64,000 bases of DNA from JAGTVG01 sp963699805 (GTDB taxonomy: Bacteria > Bacteroidota > Bacteroidia > Cytophagales > Cyclobacteriaceae), in the NCBI GenBank assembly GCA_963699805.1, contig CAVOVH010000001.1, positions 575,590 through 639,589 on the forward strand. Reading direction: 5' to 3'. Positions 18,724 through 27,089 of this stretch are shown here, piece after piece. A program made the position numbers and the translations under genes. Positions within the stretch are counted from its first letter, which is position 1. Every line of letters starts with the position of its first letter. The notes beneath the pieces are model-generated. The model was not told where the DNA came from. It searched no databases and saw nothing but the letters and a program-made list of their open reading frames with translations.

Positions 18724-19030
18724 TTACAGGGACGTTAACCTCATTCTACGACCACCAGCGTACAGGCCAACAGAGTCGTCGTACGAGTTAGAAGGGGCAT
18801 GTAGATCCTTGCCTTCCACAGGGTTGACGTTGCTGGTGAAAGGTACGATAAATGTGAAGGAAAGGAAATAAAAGAAATGGGCACGGATGAAACCTGGCCA
18901 TGTCCACTGCACAATATTCTCACCAGCTTTGGCATAGGTAAGCCCAACCGGTTCAATCTGTGCATCTTCGCCACTATGAATTTCACTGGTTACCCTTCGT
19001 TGTCTGTCATTTTCAGGCTGATTTTACCGC
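18724..19030 (-). pseudogene. Possible decayed coding remnant, unrecognised
   Basis: On the minus strand a stretch of about 100 codons is open between two stops and has protein-like composition (for example EIHSGEDAQIEPVGLTYAKA and NPVEGKDLHAP), but it lacks a plausible start. A shorter overlapping frame also opens. I do not recognise the family. It may be the end of a gene lost by deletion; chance cannot be excluded. Confidence 0.22.
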
Positions 19031-19256
19031 ATTGTTGTAGAAAACAAGGTGGGGAGAATCAAAAACGGGGTTGATTTGGTCAATTATCTGTTATTTAAAC
19101 TCGATCAGGGCTTAGATGCAGACATCCTTGCACCTGAAAGGTAGAAAAATGACTTATGTCCACTTAAAAATGCACTGGTTCAGGGTAAAAATTCATTGGG
19201 GATAGGCATTTATCATTTAGGTACGGGTAAAAATTAACTAATTCTGCATAAAAACG

Positions 19257-19340
19257 ATCATTTTCGCCTGTCCCTAAGCCGTTTCTGCCTGTCCCTAAAC
19301 CATTTTAGTATATCCCTAACCCGTTTTCATTGATCCTTAA
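19257..19340. repeat. 21-bp (3 x 7-nt) tandem repeat, 4 copies
   Basis: TCCCTAA recurs at 19271, 19292 and 19313 and as TCCTTAA at 19334, exactly 21 bp apart; a second heptamer of the form NCCRTTT and a variable third heptamer complete each unit. Four copies span 84 bp. The tract lies 76 bp beyond the stop of the minus-strand sulfatase. Confidence 0.75.
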
Positions 19341-19416
19341 TCCTGCAACCTTTTTCCCAAATACGAATTTACGGTTCCCCAGTTCAATTCCATCTTTGCG
19401 TTCTTTGCCTGAAATA

Positions 19417-21018
19417 TCAGGGCAGGGTATCCTTCCATTGGAGATAGGCATTTTCCAGTTCTTTTACCTTAACCGGGAATTCACCGGCCAGATCATTGAT
19501 TTCAGTCCAGTCCTCAACCATATTGTATAATTCCCACTCCTGGTCATTTACCTTTACGATCTTCCAGTCGCCCTGGCGGAACATACGGAACCGATCTGTA
19601 AATCCGGAAATGAAATAAGAAGGGGATTCCCTTTCCTGACCGAGCAATACAGGCAATAATGATCTTCCGTGAAGTGGATGGGTGGGTTTCCCATTTACCT
19701 GTTCAGGGTAATCTGCACCGGTAATCTCCAATAAAGTAGGAACAATATCCACCACATGACCCGGCTGTTGAGTAATGCTTCCAAGATCTTTGATTTTTGC
19801 TGGCCAGGAGGCAATAAGGTGGGTGTTGGCACCGCCTCCATGCCCATATTGTTTAAAATACCGGAAAGGGGTATTACCCAGGTTGGCCCAGGCGGCACTC
19901 AGGGTACGGTAACCTTCCGCGGGACCCGGCGGAATCTCAAAATCCCGGTTGCTGTCATAGGGGCAGGAGCCATTGTCTGAAAGATACAGGATCAAGGTAT
20001 TTTCACGGATCCCCTTTTTTTCCAGGTATCCGACAATCCGGCCAATATTTTTATCCAGCCGGTAAACCATGGCCGCAAAAACTGCCATTTCCAGGTCAAG
20101 ATCCTCTTTTTCCTGTTCTGTTAAAGAATTCCAGGGACGATATAGCGGGATTTTCGCCCGGATCTCCTCATCACCTGGCGGATGCCCCCTGAATTGATTG
20201 ATATTTCCTTCCGGGGGGCTTAAAGCATATTTTTCATCCAATATACCCAGTGAGATCATTTTGTGGTATCGCTTTAGTCGCAGGGAATCCCAACCGGTCT
20301 TATACCGGCCCCTGAACCGCTCGATATCTTCAGGTCTGGCCTGAAGGGGATAATGGGCGGAATTAAAAGGCAGATACAGGAAAAATGGTTTTTCTCCTGC
20401 GCGGGCTGAATCCAGGAAATGCAAAGCATAATCTGTCAACACGTCGGTCTTGTAAAAGGGTTCAGTTTCTGACTCGATCGTATTGACATCAATTTCCTGT
20501 CCGTTGAGCCGGAAAGGATTGGCCATGGTCCCGGAAGGAGGAATAAAATATTCACTGATCAGCCAGAAGATAAAAGAAAAGTCAAAAATTTTGTCTGCAT
20601 AGGCAGTTTTTGGAACCCATTCCTGGAAATGTTCCTTTCCACACATGATGGTCGTATAACCGGCCTCCTGCATTAATTTTCCGAGAGAAAGTGCTCTTTC
20701 ATCCCCCTGGTACAATCCGGTGAGCATCACCGAACGGGTGGGTTCACATTTTGCCATATTGTAGAATTGGGAGAAACGGATCCCTTCATCCGCCAGTTTG
20801 TCAAGATTGGGTGTGCTGATCTCACTGCCATAACAGCCCAGGTCAGAAAAGCCGATATCATCGCCAAGGATCAATACGATATTGGGCAAAGCGGTTTTTT
20901 CGGATTCCTGACAGCCCATTAGGAGTTGTAAAAATGCGAAAAAGAGGAAGAACCTCAGAATTTGTGAATAATAATTACGAGTATTTTCCCCGTTCTTCTT
21001 TAAAAACATATTCTGCAT
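19417..21018 (-). CDS. Type I sulfatase lipoprotein (arylsulfatase-like)
   Basis: With ATG 21018 the product is 533 residues and has a signal peptide ending in the lipobox LMGC. Formylglycine motif C91-E-P-T-R followed by SVMLTG; metal-site motifs LILGDDIGFSDLGCYG and LYLSDNGSCPYD; PFFLYLPFNSAHYPLQA and FRMFRQGDWKIVKV are usual for arylsulfatase-like S1 members. It hydrolyses a sulfate ester on a glycan at the cell envelope. The frame is open to 21120, but that part runs through an 8-nt-period tract, so the later start (21018 or 21009) is preferred. It follows another sulfatase in the same direction, with 128 bp between them. Confidence 0.88.
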   Translation of the reverse strand: MQNMFLKKNGENTRNYYSQILRFFLFFAFLQLLMGCQESEKTALPNIVLILGDDIGFSDLGCYGSEISTPNLDKLADEGIRFSQFYNMAKCEPTRSVMLTGLYQGDERALSLGKLMQEAGYTTIMCGKEHFQEWVPKTAYADKIFDFSFIFWLISEYFIPPSGTMANPFRLNGQEIDVNTIESETEPFYKTDVLTDYALHFLDSARAGEKPFFLYLPFNSAHYPLQARPEDIERFRGRYKTGWDSLRLKRYHKMISLGILDEKYALSPPEGNINQFRGHPPGDEEIRAKIPLYRPWNSLTEQEKEDLDLEMAVFAAMVYRLDKNIGRIVGYLEKKGIRENTLILYLSDNGSCPYDSNRDFEIPPGPAEGYRTLSAAWANLGNTPFRYFKQYGHGGGANTHLIASWPAKIKDLGSITQQPGHVVDIVPTLLEITGADYPEQVNGKPTHPLHGRSLLPVLLGQERESPSYFISGFTDRFRMFRQGDWKIVKVNDQEWELYNMVEDWTEINDLAGEFPVKVKELENAYLQWKDTLP

Positions 21019-21103
21019 GATCAATTCAAAATAAGACCAGGCGCTACCTCTCCATTTTCCAGGGGATCGTCCACCGAGTCCAACAATTTTAAGACGAGAC
21101 AGA

Positions 21104-21143
21104 CTGAACCCATGATCCAATGAACAAATGATCCAATAAACTC
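21104..21143. repeat. 8-nt-period tract, 4-5 units
   Basis: Units from 21112 are ATGATCCA, ATGAACAA, ATGATCCA and ATAAACTC, with a weaker CTGAACCC before them. It lies between two sulfatase genes, 3 bp beyond the stop of the upstream one. Alternating GATC/GAAC cores match the tracts at 50974 and 53036. Confidence 0.55.
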
Positions 21144-21146
21144 ATT

Positions 21147-23048
21147 CTATTCCCCCTTAAATGCTTCATTCAATGCCCATGTCGCATACAGATCATATCC
21201 TTTCCATTGATCCCTGGTTTTTTCTCGTAACTGTTCCCGTAAGGCAAGTACCTGTTTTTCGATCCCGGTTGCCTGTTTCCTATGTAGCTCAAAAACCCTG
21301 GCCGCCATCAGGATTTCTGCATCATCTGCAGCATGTAAACCCGCCAGAATGGTTTCCTGAACTTCCAGCGTACAATGATCGAAAGTACACAATGCATCAC
21401 TCACCGCCAGTCTCACATAACCCGAAGGATCTGACAATCGGTCTTCCAGTGCCTCGATGATCTGTACATCCGGATTTTCCAAACATTGGATGGATATGGC
21501 AGCCCAATACCGGATAAGTTCCTGGGGATCATTCATAGATAGGGCGAGTTTCTGTTGATCGACCGGGTCGTGGAGGATCAGATCGTTCAATTCCAGGATG
21601 CGGTTGAGCGGGAAAAGGTCCTCTTTCATCCTCATTTCATAAACTGTTTTTCCGTCCGCGATTTTTTTCATGTAGCCTTCCGGCATAAAACCGGTATCCC
21701 GGATCCTGAGTATCCATCCTTTCAGGACCTGACGCAAATCTTCCAGCACCACCTGGTATTCTGGATCCAGGGCCAGGTTTACTGTTTCATCCGGATCGGC
21801 TTCCAGATCATATAATTCTTCAGGATAACGTTTCGGTAACCACATGCTCTGCTGTGCTTCATTCATCTCAGCAGTAGCTTTCAGACGGTACAATTCCTGC
21901 ATGATCTCCGACTGGTCGGTATAAAAATTTGGCTGGATCAGCGGGAGCTGGGGCAGAAAATTCCTGATATAACTGTACTTTTCCGTTTTAACTGTTCTGC
22001 TCAATTCAAATGCTTCATCCACACGGTCAGAGGAGGCAAAAGCATATTTCCTGGGAGGGGAATGTTGATTGCCCATAAAAGCCTCACCCTGCATGTAATC
22101 GGGGGCATGAATCCCGGCAATGGAAAGCACGGTGGGAGGGAAGTCGATAAAGCTGACGATCTCATTTACCTTTGTTCCCATTTCGTAGGGTGAAAGAGAT
22201 CTGAATTTTTCTGGGACGTAAACGATGAAAGGGACCTGTACTCCGGAATTGTATAACGCCCGCTTGGCGCGGGGCATGCCGGTGCCATGGTCTGAAAAGA
22301 AAAAGATGATGGTATTTTCTGTCAATTGATCCTCCGCCAGTTCATCGAGAATATCCTGTACCTGGTGATCCATGATGGTGACCAGATCATAATACCTTGC
22401 CCAGAGTTTCCTCACCTCTGGTGAATCCAGGTAGTAGGAGGGCAGCCGGACACTATCGGGATTGTGACGTTCGGAATCGCTCAGTAATTTCCCGTATTTT
22501 TCATAAAACGACTGATCATCGCCGAATATCTGGGATTGGTGGGTAGTCTCAATATTAAAAACGCTGAAAAACGGTTTGCCGGCGGGTCTTTTTCGCCAGT
22601 GGGCTTCATGGCTGGATTCATCCCAGATGGTGGTGTCTTCAAAATTATAATCTTCCTTGTAATTGTTGGAACAATAATATCCATGTTCCCGGAGAATATG
22701 AGGCACGGTCCGGATGCTCTTCGGAATATCGAATTCAGAACGCAAATTCTGGGTACCCATGGAAGTAGCATATACGCCCGTTACCAGGCAGGACCGTGCT
22801 GGTGAACAGACGGCGGCTGTGGAATAGGCGTGATTGAACTGGATCCCCTGGTCTGCCAGCCTGTCCAGGTTGGGTGTCAGGGCTTCCGGATCTCCATAGG
22901 TTCCCAGCATGGGCGTGATGTCCTCGCAGGTGATCCATAAAATATTGGGTTTTTCTGGCGTGTTCTTCAGTTCTTTTTCAGGATTGCATCCCTGGACCAG
23001 TATCAGGAAGATCAAATTTAATAACTGGAAATATACGGTTCGTTTCAT
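21147..23048 (-). CDS. Sulfatase with C-terminal HEAT-like repeats
   Basis: From ATG 23048 the product is 633 residues with a signal peptide ending VQGC, a likely lipobox. The sulfatase domain has the formylglycine motif C81-S-P-A-R-S and metal-site motifs ILWITCEDITPMLGTYGDP and FFFSDHGTGMPRAKR, the pattern of the sulfamidase/N-sulfoglucosamine-like S1_8 branch. The last 140 residues, with RYWAAISIQCLENPD and YVRLAVSDALCTFD, look like HEAT repeats, often found fused to such sulfatases in Bacteroidota. The frame is open for 15 more codons upstream, but these are made of a 7-nt repeat. The gene is 41 bp downstream of the GH63-like gene and probably co-transcribed. Confidence 0.87.
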   Translation of the reverse strand: MKRTVYFQLLNLIFLILVQGCNPEKELKNTPEKPNILWITCEDITPMLGTYGDPEALTPNLDRLADQGIQFNHAYSTAAVCSPARSCLVTGVYATSMGTQNLRSEFDIPKSIRTVPHILREHGYYCSNNYKEDYNFEDTTIWDESSHEAHWRKRPAGKPFFSVFNIETTHQSQIFGDDQSFYEKYGKLLSDSERHNPDSVRLPSYYLDSPEVRKLWARYYDLVTIMDHQVQDILDELAEDQLTENTIIFFFSDHGTGMPRAKRALYNSGVQVPFIVYVPEKFRSLSPYEMGTKVNEIVSFIDFPPTVLSIAGIHAPDYMQGEAFMGNQHSPPRKYAFASSDRVDEAFELSRTVKTEKYSYIRNFLPQLPLIQPNFYTDQSEIMQELYRLKATAEMNEAQQSMWLPKRYPEELYDLEADPDETVNLALDPEYQVVLEDLRQVLKGWILRIRDTGFMPEGYMKKIADGKTVYEMRMKEDLFPLNRILELNDLILHDPVDQQKLALSMNDPQELIRYWAAISIQCLENPDVQIIEALEDRLSDPSGYVRLAVSDALCTFDHCTLEVQETILAGLHAADDAEILMAARVFELHRKQATGIEKQVLALREQLREKTRDQWKGYDLYATWALNEAFKGE

Positions 23049-23063
23049 CATTGAAATGTCTTT

Positions 23064-23105
23064 ATTCATCATTTGTAATTCATCATTCATCATTCATTAT
23101 TCAAA
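23064..23105. repeat. 7-nt-period tract (ATTCATC), 6 units, spanning a stop codon
   Basis: Units from 23064 are ATTCATC, ATTTGTA, ATTCATC, ATTCATC, ATTCATT and ATTCAAA. The stop codon of the GH63-like gene (23090-23092) lies inside the tract, so the repeat encodes its last residues (LNNE). Confidence 0.7.
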
Positions 23106-24976
23106 AAATACCCTTTGTCCATCAGGGCAATGAAGCTGAGCAAACCTCCCCAGGCATAAAAATCATTGGCATTTCGCACATCGGGTCCTTCACCGGTCTC
23201 GGAATTGTAATTTTCATATACCCGACGGTTCTCAGTCCATTCTTTCATGATCAGCTTGAGGGATTTTTCTACAAGTATTTGCCGCGCTTCAGGGAGATCA
23301 TAATTCCGGAGCCCTATATAGACCAGAAAATTCATGGGAGCCCAGATCCGGCCCCGCCAGTAGCTGTTGTCCGGATAGCCCGGGTCATTTCGCGAGATGG
23401 ACGGGATCATCCACTCCCCGTAAAACTCTTCCGGATTCATAAAATGTTCACGGATCATTCTTTCGGCCTGTTCCTGTGTTGGCACACCTGAAAGTAATGG
23501 ATAAAAATTGGTGGGGGCTAGATGGTCACTGAACTGGCCGGTATTGGTATATTTATCCCGGTAGATCCCGGATTCATCATCCCATAATTCCTGAAGTTTC
23601 AGACCGTATTTTACCCCGCGAGTCTGGATCTCGGCTGCATCATCCATTTTTCCAAGGATCACAGCTATTTCCGCTAGATAATTACAATCTGCAATGTAGA
23701 GTCCCATCAATCCGGCATCCGCCAGCTCAAGTACATTTTTTTCCGGATTAAAAACAGCTTCATCAAATAGGGGAGAATTGTCCAATCCTGATTCCCATTT
23801 GGCACCCTGTTTGGAATGTCCGTCCATTCCTCTGGGATGAGGGCCTGATCCCCAGGAAAGATACCCTTCATTGTCCCGGGATTTTTCCCACCATCGGTTC
23901 CAGGTAAGCAATTCATCATATATCTCCTCCAGAAACCATTTTTCATTGTATTTGTCGAAGATCAGTTTGCAACACATGCTTCCTACCGGGGGTTGGGAGC
24001 GATCGAAGGATTTATTCCCGAAAGAAGATTCAAGGTTCGGGACAAAACCTTCCTCCGTGATGGCCCGGGTAATGGCAATCGCATTGGAGTAAGCCATTTC
24101 CTTCTGATCCAGGGCCAGCATCAAGGCAGTAAAATAAGTGTCCCAATCGAAAATGATGTATCCACCCCAGGTTTCATTCCAGACACGGCTGACCGGGGCA
24201 ATGGCCCGGTTGTTCTTTGCATCATAGATCATATTCCAGGAGATGACAGCCTGCATGGCGGTATAAGCTTCTGTCAGTTGATCGTATTTAGACAAGCTTT
24301 GTTCAAAATTGGATTTTTGTTGCGCGATAATACGGACGATTTCATCTTCCGCTTTTTCAGATCCTGTATAAAATGCTGTGGTCTGGTCCGATTCAAGCAC
24401 ATAATGGGGAGCAGGCAATGGAAACTTTTCGTCAATACGTTGACCGGTGGTACGGATCGGGTATACCCTTTCAGGCAGCCTGGCAGTAATGGTACCATTT
24501 TCCCACTCTACCAGACCTTGCTTATTCCATAGAATTCCAGACTCAAGGATCAGTAAATGAGGATTTTCAGGTACTTCGAGCGGTGTATACAAAATGACGA
24601 TATTTTCCCCTTCATGGGCGGCCTGTATTTGCGCCCGGGTCCCTGACCATGCTACCTCCAGGGAGATGTAACTCCCGTCATAAGCATGGGCAAGCGGAGT
24701 GATTTTTTCAGGAAAATTTATCCGGGGACCTGTAATGTAAGCCTGGTCCATCCAATAGGGTCCTCCTCTTTTTTTACGAAAGGTGGTTCGCAGTGACAGG
24801 CCTTCCGGCATCAGTACAAAGGAGAGAAGATTCGGATTATTCCATGTATTCCATCCCTGCAGGATCTGTTTCTCAAGGATTTCGGTGGAATTAACTTTTT
24901 CAATTTTTTCCTGATAATTTTCTGCAGAACATCCAAAAATAAGGATTGGCAGAATCAGGTAAAGCAGCTTTTTCAT
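23090..24976 (-). CDS. GH63-like (alpha/alpha)6-barrel glycoside hydrolase, exported
   Basis: The 628-residue product begins with a lipoprotein signal (lipobox IFGC). An N-terminal beta-sandwich is followed from about residue 230 by an (alpha/alpha)6 barrel of the GH63/trehalase/MGH1 type: WNETWGGYIIFDWDTYFTALM carries the usual acidic site, GAKWESGLDNSPLFDEAV gives the second catalytic region, and SYWRGRIWAPMNFLVYIGL is a hallmark. Members cleave alpha-glucosides, mannosylglycerate or glucosylglycerate. Exact substrate is not clear. It heads a minus-strand set with two sulfatases downstream, which suggests joint action on a sulfated glycan. The gene ends within a 7-nt repeat. Confidence 0.8.
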   Translation of the reverse strand: MKKLLYLILPILIFGCSAENYQEKIEKVNSTEILEKQILQGWNTWNNPNLLSFVLMPEGLSLRTTFRKKRGGPYWMDQAYITGPRINFPEKITPLAHAYDGSYISLEVAWSGTRAQIQAAHEGENIVILYTPLEVPENPHLLILESGILWNKQGLVEWENGTITARLPERVYPIRTTGQRIDEKFPLPAPHYVLESDQTTAFYTGSEKAEDEIVRIIAQQKSNFEQSLSKYDQLTEAYTAMQAVISWNMIYDAKNNRAIAPVSRVWNETWGGYIIFDWDTYFTALMLALDQKEMAYSNAIAITRAITEEGFVPNLESSFGNKSFDRSQPPVGSMCCKLIFDKYNEKWFLEEIYDELLTWNRWWEKSRDNEGYLSWGSGPHPRGMDGHSKQGAKWESGLDNSPLFDEAVFNPEKNVLELADAGLMGLYIADCNYLAEIAVILGKMDDAAEIQTRGVKYGLKLQELWDDESGIYRDKYTNTGQFSDHLAPTNFYPLLSGVPTQEQAERMIREHFMNPEEFYGEWMIPSISRNDPGYPDNSYWRGRIWAPMNFLVYIGLRNYDLPEARQILVEKSLKLIMKEWTENRRVYENYNSETGEGPDVRNANDFYAWGGLLSFIALMDKGYFLNNE

Positions 24977-25078
24977 ATATTGGGCACGAAGTAAAAAATA
25001 GTTTCAATAAAAGATTTAAATTACAAATTTTATTGATCTATTGGGTGTTTAATAGCCTGCTTTTAAAGATATACGATT

Positions 25079-26227
25079 TTGAAAATACTTAAAAAACAAA
25101 TAGCAAAAGAAATCGAGTCAATGGATATTCTGCTGGATACCATCCGGAAAAATAAAAAACTGAGTCAGATGGCGTTTCAGGACCTGGATCTGGTGAGTTG
25201 TGAGATGGAATTATCGGATATTCAATTTACAGATTGCATTTTTCTCGGTTGCCGCATGTCAGAAAAGTTACAGATCCGTTTATTGAAGGATCATAACCTG
25301 GTGTTTCCTCCTTTAGACGTGCCATACAATCCATACCGTGCACAATTGTATACGATTGACCAGTTGTATAAACACTATGATCCACTCCGGCCGGATTCCT
25401 ATCTGGAAACACCTGATTATAAAATTTACGATTACTTCACCAGGAAAGGGCGGTATTATCCGGATACTATCTACGAGACGCTGGCCCAAAAACTCCATGA
25501 CCACTCGATCACCGATGCCCTGATGGATATCCTGGAGAATGTGGATGAAAAAAAGATTGTGGCCATTATGGGTGGGCACGGTCTTAAAAGGTCTTCAGAT
25601 GATTATTACAAAGTAGCGAGTATCTCCAAAACACTTGTTGAAAAAGGCTTCCTCTTGTTGAGTGGTGGCGGACCCGGAGCCATGGAGGCAACCCACTTAG
25701 GTGCCTGGATGGCCGGGAGACCTGGCGTGCAATTGACGGAAGCGATCGGGATACTTTCGGAAGCTCCTCATTACCGGGATCCTCTCTGGCTTTCCAAGGC
25801 TTTTGAAGTAAGGATAAAATATCCGAAAGAATTTCCTGGCGTAACGGATATTGGCATTCCTACCTGGCTGTATGGCCACGAACAGGCTACCCCATTTGCC
25901 AGCCTGGTGGCCAAATATTTTGAAAACAGTGTCCGGGAGGAAGGATTGCTGGCCCTGGCTTTCGGGGGGATTATTTATACGCCCGGAAGCGCCGGGACCA
26001 TCCAGGAAATTTTCCAGGATGCCACGCAGAATCATTATAAATCCTATGATCTGGCCAGTCCCATGATCTTTCTGAACCAGCAGTACTGGAACCATGAAAA
26101 ACCGGTATATCCTTTGTTATACAAGCTGGCGGAAGGAAGGGAGTATCAGAAATGGCTGGGCATCTATGATGAGGTGGATGAGATCCTGGAGCATTTGGAA
26201 CGTTTCAGTCAATCTTCAGGATCCTGA
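25079..26227 (+). CDS. LOG-family nucleotide-binding protein with pentapeptide-like N terminus
   Basis: Residues 160-375 form a Rossmann-like LOG domain ('lysine decarboxylase' fold) with IMGGHG, SGGGPGAMEATHLGAW and YTPGSAGTIQEIFQD, equivalent to the GGGxGxM and PGGxGTxxE motifs of phosphoribohydrolases that release bases from nucleoside monophosphates. The second motif reads PGSAGT, not PGGxGT. Residues 30-65 have a five-residue rhythm (FQDLD LVSCE MELSD IQFTD CIFLG CRM) like a short pentapeptide-repeat coil. The start used is TTG 25079; ATG 25121 is an alternative. It is transcribed away from the GH63-like gene. Cytoplasmic; an AMP/IMP nucleosidase-like role in purine salvage is inference. 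Confidence 0.75.
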   Translation: MKILKKQIAKEIESMDILLDTIRKNKKLSQMAFQDLDLVSCEMELSDIQFTDCIFLGCRMSEKLQIRLLKDHNLVFPPLDVPYNPYRAQLYTIDQLYKHYDPLRPDSYLETPDYKIYDYFTRKGRYYPDTIYETLAQKLHDHSITDALMDILENVDEKKIVAIMGGHGLKRSSDDYYKVASISKTLVEKGFLLLSGGGPGAMEATHLGAWMAGRPGVQLTEAIGILSEAPHYRDPLWLSKAFEVRIKYPKEFPGVTDIGIPTWLYGHEQATPFASLVAKYFENSVREEGLLALAFGGIIYTPGSAGTIQEIFQDATQNHYKSYDLASPMIFLNQQYWNHEKPVYPLLYKLAEGREYQKWLGIYDEVDEILEHLERFSQSSGS

Positions 26228-26325
26228 TTGATATCCGGACTTGAATATATTTCGTAACTTCCACCTCTTTCTTATGGATATTCATGTATATTGTCTTTGA
26301 CTTTTTCTCCCTGGCTTTGTTAATT

Positions 26326-26886
26326 TTAATGTCTTTTTCCCAATCTTTTGCCAAGTGTCAAACCAAAGGTCCAGGCATCATATAAATTATTCTTGATATC
26401 GTATGAGAAGCCAAAACCAATATCAAAATCTTTGGGTAATAGAAAAATGTAATCGGCTCCCATTTTCATGATAAAAAAACTCTCATTCCTTTCGAATTCA
26501 TAGCCGGGACCTGCATGGAGGATCACACCTTTGAAAGGTTCATAAATAAGTACGATGGATGATATGAAGGGATATTCCCTTTCCAATATAGCTTCATTCC
26601 CATGTTCCACCGCATAGGATGTCATTTCCAGTTCATTGACCCATCCGATGGCAAACCGGTGACTTAAAATATATTCGTAGGTCAATCCCCAGGTTGGGAA
26701 GAACACCTCGCTATCCTCATTGTGTGCATTTTTACCGGCTGGAACCAACGTATTTCCCCATATGAAAGATATGCGATGCCGTTTGAATGCCTCTTCGGAG
26801 TGTTCCGAATGGTCCTGACTGTATACCGGCGAATAAAAAATAAGCAGAAAAAGGCCGATCACGATTAAGAAATATTGTTTATTCAT
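26326..26886 (-). CDS. Small exported beta-barrel-like protein, unknown function
   Basis: The 186-residue product has a signal peptide (cut likely after SPVYSQ), a His-rich start (DHSEHSEEAFKRHR) and then alternating short strands ending in a family-like GFGFSYDIKN...FGLTLGKRLG tail. This pattern suggests an eight-stranded outer-membrane barrel. Similar Bacteroidota proteins are annotated only as hypothetical or porin-family. It converges on the LOG gene and stands alone. No enzymatic motif is visible. Confidence 0.6.
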   Translation of the reverse strand: MNKQYFLIVIGLFLLIFYSPVYSQDHSEHSEEAFKRHRISFIWGNTLVPAGKNAHNEDSEVFFPTWGLTYEYILSHRFAIGWVNELEMTSYAVEHGNEAILEREYPFISSIVLIYEPFKGVILHAGPGYEFERNESFFIMKMGADYIFLLPKDFDIGFGFSYDIKNNLYDAWTFGLTLGKRLGKRH

Positions 26887-27089
26887 TTTAAAATCTTAAA
26901 AATTCAGGCAAAACTAGGAATTAGCCTGATATAAAAACATGCCGAATATCATATTTTACTAATGATATATATCCTGACAGAGGCAGTTTATATCAAAAAA
27001 ATAAGTGTTATCCATCGGTCTGTAAAAAATCCACCACAAGAATGCCTGAATAATCTAATCTGCAGACATTAAAGTGAAGTCCTGTCAGA

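Larger units (their letters stand above)
18133..19416. other. 1.28-kb gene-poor, repeat-bearing region
   Basis: No convincing gene is present. Contents are a 13-bp inverted repeat with long interior (18285-18383), a pair of related words TGGCGCAAGTCT (near 18254) and TGGCGCAGGTCT (near 18443), a decayed-looking minus-strand open stretch (18724-19030) and a 21-bp tandem repeat (19257-19340). It lies upstream of the serine hydrolase and downstream of a sulfatase. Confidence 0.55.

Noticed and set aside
18661..19080. tmRNA or other structured RNA gene in the gene-poor region
   Set aside because: No tag-peptide codons, acceptor-stem pairing, or RNase P core motif could be found on either strand.
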